Shown here: positions 59,976 through 64,000 of the stretch, piece after piece
How positions within the stretch are numbered: the stretch's first letter is position 1
Layout: every line of letters begins with the position of its first letter
Assembly (NCBI GenBank): GCA_963675655.1
Contig: OY776489.1
Coordinates: 3,224,001-3,288,000, forward strand
Direction: 5' to 3'
From: CAXXOK01 sp963675655
GTDB lineage: Bacteria; Bacillota; Clostridia; Christensenellales; Aristaeellaceae
DNA: 64,000 nucleotides
The notes under the pieces: model-generated
Seen by the model: only the letters and a program-made list of their open reading frames with translations
What the model was told of the DNA's origin: nothing
Databases searched by the model: none
Position numbers and translations under genes: made by a program

Positions 59976-60001
59976 AACCGGCGGCTTTTACGCCGCCGGT
60001 T
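59976..60001. terminator. Terminator between marR-like and Q/E-rich genes
   Basis: A 10-bp GC-rich stem (AACCGGCGGC with GCCGCCGGTT), 6-nt loop and Ts on the plus strand; As on the minus-strand side also allow use by the opposite gene. Confidence 0.75.
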
Positions 60002-60022
60002 TTCGTGTATATACTGGTTGGT

Positions 60023-60871
60023 TTATTTTTTACCGTTCGATTTATTACCGCCGCCGTTACTATTGCTGGAGCTATTGCCGTTGCCAGCGCTGCCGTTGCC
60101 TTTCCCGCTGCCTTTGTCTTCCTGGCGTTGCTCTTTATCTGCTTCACGCTGCTGCGCTTCCGCTTCCAGCTGTTCCTGCGTCTTTTCCTGCTCCTGCTCT
60201 TGCTCTTGCTCTTGTGCTTGTTCCTGCTCCTGATTTTGTTCCTGTTCACCGTTTCCGTTCTTACCCATGGCTTCACGCAAACCGTCAAAGGTGCGCATCA
60301 GGGTTTGCGCACTTTCACCGCTGTACAGAGCAACGGCTTCTTCAACCGAAATCCCTTCCTGCTCAGCGATATATTCCATCATCAGGTAACGGCCCCCGGG
60401 CAAGCCCAGTGTATCCGCTTTTGCAGATACGTCCGCACCCAAAGACGCACTGTCCACTTCGTACTCTTTGCCAAGGGAGCTAAGATAGTCCTTAGCGATC
60501 GTCCGCAGAGAGCTGGCTTCATCCGCATCTAAAATACCGCCGTTGGTTGTAATCAATAAATAGCCGTCTTCCTCGCTGGAAGCCAAATAGCCATTCTCAT
60601 CAATTTGTGCAAGCGCCGCCGATAATGCTTCTTCTGGAGTGGAATCCGTTAAATCAGCATTTTCATACAAGGCGGCACCCGCCGCATCATACAGCGTAAT
60701 TCCGGTTACAACGCCGTCGGTTACCGTCAGCTCCAGATTCAAGCTGTAATCCGGCGTATCCGCACCGCTAGCGATTGCCCCTGTTGCACTCTGCGCCAAT
60801 GCAGAAGGCATACAGAGCAGTGATACAATCATACATAAAATAGTAAGCCGTTTAAAATATTTGGTTTTCAT
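60023..60871 (-). CDS. Secreted RsgI-like protein with Gln/Glu repeat tail
   Basis: 282-aa secreted protein. A signal peptide (1-26, ending PSALAQS) is followed by a beta/alpha domain, YSLNLELTVTDGVVTGITLYD to about 115, that resembles the extracellular repeat domain of anti-sigma-I (RsgI-type) proteins, then a helical region with ISVEEAVALYSGE. The C-terminus has a Gln-Glu repeat (about 210-240), a charged helix and a Gly/Asn/Ser tail. No transmembrane anchor or anti-sigma domain is present, so it is not a full RsgI. It is monocistronic with promoter 60978-61006. Confidence 0.55.
   Translation of the reverse strand: MKTKYFKRLTILCMIVSLLCMPSALAQSATGAIASGADTPDYSLNLELTVTDGVVTGITLYDAAGAALYENADLTDSTPEEALSAALAQIDENGYLASSEEDGYLLITTNGGILDADEASSLRTIAKDYLSSLGKEYEVDSASLGADVSAKADTLGLPGGRYLMMEYIAEQEGISVEEAVALYSGESAQTLMRTFDGLREAMGKNGNGEQEQNQEQEQAQEQEQEQEQEKTQEQLEAEAQQREADKEQRQEDKGSGKGNGSAGNGNSSSNSNGGGNKSNGKK
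60140..60250 (-). repeat. Hexamer repeat coding (Gln-Glu)n
   Basis: Tandem near-identical hexamers of the CAGGAG/CAAGAG kind (minus strand) encode the Gln-Glu run of the secreted protein. Such repeats can change length by slippage in steps of two residues. Confidence 0.65.
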
Positions 60872-60977
60872 CGTCCCGTAACTCCTTTCGATAGCTGGCT
60901 GCCACAGCCGATGACTGGGCCCTTTAGCTTTGCGTCACAGCTTTACAACTGCTTTGCCTTTTCGCTGGGATATGGAT

Positions 60978-61006
60978 AGTATAACAACGACGCAATATAT
61001 ATGCAA
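60978..61006 (-). promoter_or_regulatory. Promoter of the Q/E-rich secreted protein
   Basis: On the minus strand, TTGCAT (61001-61006), 17 bp and TATACT (60978-60983). Confidence 0.65.
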
Positions 61007-61094
61007 CTTTTTTCTGAAATTCCTTAAAATAAAGAAAAATCCATCTGCAACGAACCGTCTTTCTGCCCTAATCACGTCGTTTTGAGCGATTCGC

Positions 61095-61364
61095 CTATCC
61101 TGCCCATGCGTGCTGTTCCGTTTGCCTTAATAACAGATATTCGGCAATGATAAAGATTCCTTGTTCTTCACAATCAAGCGCAACTCGCGTTCCCGCTTTT
61201 TCCTTCGCTTTCATCAGGCCCAAGAGCGTATAGACAAGCGCGTTTGCAAAGCATTGCCTTGCAAACGCGCTTAAATTATATAGTTCTAAATGGCAATCCG
61301 AAAAGAATCGCAGTGCCCAGCCTTTTCCCCTGGCTTTTCCTCTCCTGTGTTTGCTTGTGCCCAT
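61095..61364 (-). CDS. Doubtful 89-aa ORF
   Basis: ATG 61364 begins MGTSKHRRGKARGKGW, continues with a mixed helical segment and ends AEYLLLRQTEQHAWAG. It fills most of the gap between two secreted-protein genes, but has no clear SD or promoter and no family resemblance. It is basic at the N-terminus and could be a small regulator or chance ORF. Confidence 0.25.
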   Translation of the reverse strand: MGTSKHRRGKARGKGWALRFFSDCHLELYNLSAFARQCFANALVYTLLGLMKAKEKAGTRVALDCEEQGIFIIAEYLLLRQTEQHAWAG

Positions 61365-61455
61365 TGTCAAAAAGTACAATCATGCAAACCTTGTAAGAAT
61401 GAAGCTAAACCATCTGCTCGATTGTGAGCAATGCCAAGCTAATCATCGATCATGC

Positions 61456-61923
61456 TTATTTCGTAGCGCTGGAGGTTGCATCGCTGGCATTTGCGTTTGC
61501 AGGGGCATCGTTCCGGTTTGAGCTGGACGTTGATTTTTGCTCTGTATAAACCACTGCAGCATCGCTAAACAACACTTGCTGATCCTCTACCGATGCAACT
61601 CCATTTACAGACAAACCATTGGCCTTTTCAAAAGCACGCATAGCGCTGTATGTTCCGTTTCCAAAGACATCCACAATTTCTTTTTGGTAATACCCCAATT
61701 CCGTCAAACGGGTTTGCAGGGCAACAACTTCATAACCAGTATCCCCTTTGCTCAACGCAACGTAGGGATAATTTCCATTCTCCCGCAGCAGTTCGCCAAT
61801 TGTATACCATTGCTGTAAAAGCTCTTCCGGCGTTGCATCTGTTGTCGTTACCGTTTCCCCAAGTGTAATCAACGGTACGGATAAAAGCACAAGTGTTAAA
61901 AACAGCGTAATGAATCGTTTCAA
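61456..61923 (-). CDS. Secreted peptidoglycan-binding-domain protein
   Basis: 155-aa secreted protein. A signal peptide (MKRFITLFLTLVLLSVP, cleavage near 22) is followed by a PG_binding_1-type domain: GDTGYEVVALQTRLTELGYY and GNGTYSAMRAFEKANGLSVNG are its two helices. A Ser/Asn/Ala-rich tail ends it. There is no catalytic domain, so it probably binds the cell wall or partners with another enzyme. TTG 61923 is eight bases after AAAGGA; an upstream ATG directly abuts that SD. Confidence 0.75.
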   Translation of the reverse strand: MKRFITLFLTLVLLSVPLITLGETVTTTDATPEELLQQWYTIGELLRENGNYPYVALSKGDTGYEVVALQTRLTELGYYQKEIVDVFGNGTYSAMRAFEKANGLSVNGVASVEDQQVLFSDAAVVYTEQKSTSSSNRNDAPANANASDATSSATK

Positions 61924-62142
61924 AGCGATCATCCTTTCTTGGGAAGATGTCGTGTTTGCCGGAGACAATAAAAAACATATCTCCATGATTACACAATATC
62001 CAAGTTTTTTGATACCGAATCAAAACGCTTCCTTTTGTGACATCTATTACAAAACGATATCGTTTATGCCAAATCATGAAACTCTTTGGTTTTATGATTG
62101 TCCTCCCAGTTTTCTTCTAAACAGACAAACAAAGAAAAACAA

Positions 62143-62161
62143 CCCGGTGTTATTTTCCGGG
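62143..62161 (-). terminator. Terminator of the AbrB-ABC operon
   Basis: Short stem CCCGG with CCGGG, about 25 bp after the permease gene, followed on the minus strand by a T-rich tract. Confidence 0.5.
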
Positions 62162-62186
62162 CTGCTTGGTTTTCAGTTGTAATTCT

Positions 62187-62936
62187 TTATTGGTTATCCC
62201 CCCGCATTTTACGGTTAAAGATGAAAATCGCGAGCGCATAAAACACCACAGTATACCCCAGCACGACCGCCAGATGCGGTATAACGCCGCCCAAATTTCC
62301 AGCCAAGGCTGCTTTGGCTGCTTGCACCGCGTGATAAAACGGCAGCACTTCCGCCGTTGCCTTAAAGCCGCCTCCAATTAAATCCAGCGGAATCCATACC
62401 CCGGAAAGCCAACCGGCAACGTTAGTGAGCAGCGCGCCGCATACCCCGCCAACCGCCTTATCGCTCATTACGCTACCGCATAGCAAACCAACCCCAACAA
62501 ACAGAATGCCAACCACGACTGTAACCGTGATCGCCGAAAGTACGTGAATCGTCCATGTGAGGCCAAACAGCGCAGCAGCAGCAAACGTAATCAGTGCCTG
62601 CAAAACGACCATAGCCAGCATCGGCAGGGTGTAGCCCAGAATAAAATCCAACGCCGTCATCGGCGAAGTGAACAGCCGCATTAGGAAAGACGTTGTGCGG
62701 TCCTTAGATAAAAGCATACCGGAAAACAGCGCCATAAACGCCGGTGCGAAGGTCGCGATGCCCGGTGCAAGGCTATCGATGTGAAACATCGTGTTATTCG
62801 CTTCCGGCGGAATGCTGCGGTCGATAATCGCCATCAGCGCCAGCAAAATCAGCGGAAAAGCCAGGCCGAAAAACAGATTGATCGGCTCGCGCAGTATTTC
62901 CTTCGTGTTCCGCTTGGCAAATAGAGTCATCCTCAT
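62187..62936 (-). CDS. ABC-2 type transporter permease
   Basis: 249-aa ABC-2 family permease with six transmembrane helices. FGLAFPLILLALMA lies near the N-terminus and SDKAVGGVCGALLTNVAGWLSGVWIPL near the C-terminus, as in DrrB/NodJ-like exporters. Its start overlaps the ATPase stop by 4 bp, so they form one exporter for drugs, peptides or lipids; the substrate is unknown. SD GGAGGTG. Confidence 0.85.
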   Translation of the reverse strand: MRMTLFAKRNTKEILREPINLFFGLAFPLILLALMAIIDRSIPPEANNTMFHIDSLAPGIATFAPAFMALFSGMLLSKDRTTSFLMRLFTSPMTALDFILGYTLPMLAMVVLQALITFAAAALFGLTWTIHVLSAITVTVVVGILFVGVGLLCGSVMSDKAVGGVCGALLTNVAGWLSGVWIPLDLIGGGFKATAEVLPFYHAVQAAKAALAGNLGGVIPHLAVVLGYTVVFYALAIFIFNRKMRGDNQ

Positions 62937-63658
62937 GCCGCACCTCCAACAAGCGTTATAAACGCATCTTCCAGTTTCGCCGTATTGGTTTGCGCCGTAA
63001 GTTCCGCAACGGTTCCCACAGCCAGCAGCTCTCCGCAGGACAGTACGCCGATGCGGTCGGACAGGGCTTCGACTTCCTCCATATAATGCGTCGTCAGGAT
63101 CATCGTCACTTTACCCTTCAACGATTCAATTGATCTCCACAATTCCCGCCTCGCCAGCACATCCAGCCCCAGCGTAGGTTCATCTAAAAACAGAATTTCC
63201 GGGTTGGTAATCAGCGCCATTGCGATACTAAGCCGCCGCTGCATGCCGCCTGATAATTTCTTTGCTTTCTGTTTTTCCATTTTCAGCAAACCAAATTGTT
63301 TGATCATATCCGTTATACTTTGCGCCGCAGTATGAGCATCCTGCCCATAAATACCGGCCACCAGCTCCAAATTTTCCCGTACGGTTAGGTTCGGCGCTAC
63401 TGCTGTTTCCTGCGGTGATATATTCGTTTTTTGCTTGATCGGCTTTGCACCGGTCAAAATGCTGTCGCCCAGCAGCAAGGCGTCGCCTTCTGTTGGCCGT
63501 ATCAGACAGGACAGCATTTTAATCGTGGTCGTTTTTCCTGCACCGTTAACGCCCAGCAGCGCAAACAGCTCTCCTTTTTGCACTGTAAGGCATAGCTCGT
63601 TTACGGCGGTAAAGTCACCGTATCGCTTCGTTAGATGAGTGATTTCAATCGCGTTCAT
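62933..63658 (-). CDS. ABC transporter ATP-binding protein
   Basis: 241-aa ATPase. Walker A GVNGAGKTTT, Q-loop NISPQET, signature KLSGGMQRRLSIAMAL, Walker B EILFLDEPTLGLD and H-loop LTTHYMEE are all intact. It partners with the downstream ABC-2 permease. The start ATG 63658 overlaps the stop of the AbrB-like regulator gene (4 bp), so the three genes are one coupled unit. Confidence 0.93.
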   Translation of the reverse strand: MNAIEITHLTKRYGDFTAVNELCLTVQKGELFALLGVNGAGKTTTIKMLSCLIRPTEGDALLLGDSILTGAKPIKQKTNISPQETAVAPNLTVRENLELVAGIYGQDAHTAAQSITDMIKQFGLLKMEKQKAKKLSGGMQRRLSIAMALITNPEILFLDEPTLGLDVLARRELWRSIESLKGKVTMILTTHYMEEVEALSDRIGVLSCGELLAVGTVAELTAQTNTAKLEDAFITLVGGAA

Positions 63659-63882
63659 GAGTCATCCTCCTCATCGGACATCTCATAGCCGATGGCTTCC
63701 ATCACTTTTGCTAACATTCCCTTGGGGGGAATTGCAATCCCCCGTTTTTTATCCCCCAGAATAATCAATGTATCACCGGGTTGATAATCGAAAAGCTCGC
63801 GCGCTTCTTTGGGAATCACAATTTGACCCTTCTCCCCAACCTTTACCGTCCATGCATACTTGCCTTCTGGCGTACCCATCAT
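63655..63882 (-). CDS. SpoVT/AbrB-type transition-state regulator
   Basis: 75-aa AbrB/MazE-fold DNA-binding protein. The swapped-hairpin domain is WTVKVGEKGQIVIPKEARELFDYQPGDTLIILGD, typical for small AbrB-family regulators in front of ABC genes. ATG 63882 has GGAGG before it; the upstream in-frame codons cross the promoter and are not used. It probably autoregulates this operon through the palindrome over its -10 element. Confidence 0.85.
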   Translation of the reverse strand: MMGTPEGKYAWTVKVGEKGQIVIPKEARELFDYQPGDTLIILGDKKRGIAIPPKGMLAKVMEAIGYEMSDEEDDS

Positions 63883-63912
63883 GCTAACCTCCGGTTCGTA
63901 AAGTATGATTTG

Positions 63913-63948
63913 TATGAATAGTATTTCATAGTCCACAATGAATGTCAA
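63913..63948 (-). promoter_or_regulatory. AbrB-ABC operon promoter and operator
   Basis: On the minus strand, TTGACA (63943-63948), a 17-bp spacer and AATACT (63920-63925). A perfect inverted repeat TATGAA-6nt-TTCATA (63913-63930) spans the -10, a likely autoregulatory site. Confidence 0.65.
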
Positions 63949-64000
63949 GTTATTCCGATCCAAACCTACCAAATTCTGTACCATATGTTCACCTTAAAGT

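Noticed and set aside
60140..60250. CRISPR-like repeat array
   Set aside because: The short hexamers without spacers are in-frame codons for a Gln-Glu run in a secreted protein.
1..64000. tRNA, rRNA, prophage or CRISPR-Cas content
   Set aside because: Reading both strands by eye, I saw no tRNA cloverleaf with a TTCGA loop, no rRNA core sequence, no phage structural genes and no regular repeat-spacer pattern. A tRNAscan or Infernal run could still find a missed small RNA.

Overview
This 64 kb window reads as chromosomal DNA of an anaerobic, low-to-mid-GC Firmicute of the class Clostridia. The signs are strong Shine-Dalgarno sequences with frequent TTG/GTG starts, sigma-A type promoters, DnaD/DnaC-type helicase loading beside a DnaE polymerase, RqcH, an L10 leader RNA, NfnAB electron bifurcation, an IscR-IscS-IscU set, QueT, SpoVT/AbrB and Rrf2/GntR-FCD regulators, and an RNase PH/RdgB fusion. 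A Christensenellales- or Oscillospirales-like gut organism is plausible, but the genus cannot be fixed from this sequence. There are no rRNA or tRNA genes, no CRISPR array and no prophage. The only mobile element is one broken IS200-type insertion.

Region by region. 0-1.8 kb: the tail of an unknown gene, a PilT-type ATPase and a small P-loop kinase. 1.9-8.1 kb (minus strand): an operon of three cytoplasmic glycosidases (GH42, GH31, GH95) suited to trimming branched, possibly fucosylated oligosaccharides. 8.3-14.9 kb (plus): an ACT-metallo-beta-lactamase protein, a nitroreductase, a promoter and structured leader driving an N-formylglutamate-amidohydrolase-like protein and two overlapping RimK-like ATP-grasp ligases, a sugar aminotransferase and a DUF308 membrane protein. 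14.9-17.3 kb: an IS200 element with an amber-mutated transposase, whose right end supplies the stop codon of a Ser/Thr-kinase-like gene in operon with a vWA protein. 17.5-22.8 kb: a membrane-anchored disordered protein and a convergent c-di-GMP synthase/phosphodiesterase pair. 23-27.9 kb: rpmE, a GNAT enzyme, rqcH, rph-rdgB and a YfcE-like phosphoesterase. 28.1-32 kb: iscR-iscS-iscU and an HflX whose N-terminal extension carries a complete JAMM metalloprotease motif. 32-36.7 kb: two VanY-like D,D-carboxypeptidases, parA-parB, and a third M15 homologue that has lost its zinc ligands. 37.3-40.5 kb: rplJ-rplL with their leader RNA, detached from rplKA and rpoBC, then an SPFH/zinc-ribbon protein and a receiver-like protein. 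40.8-51 kb: a GT-C-like membrane protein, cca, pepF, a GntR regulator, a DUF4405-like membrane protein and dnaE. 51-56 kb: dnaD-like, dnaC-like and a cysteine-less ArsC-fold protein in one operon, then queT and an LCP cell-wall ligase. 56.4-64 kb: nfnB-nfnA-ridA, a divergent MarR regulator with a palindrome in the ridA promoter, secreted/envelope proteins, and an AbrB-ABC transporter operon with a palindrome over its promoter.

The items most worth a second look are the JAMM-HflX fusion, the pseudoknot-capable leader and FGase/ATP-grasp/ATP-grasp operon at 10.4-13 kb, the vWA-kinase pair altered by the IS200 element, that element's Shine-Dalgarno-masking inverted repeat, and the dead M15 homologue immediately after parB. 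All functional statements come from reading motifs by eye; no database search was run.
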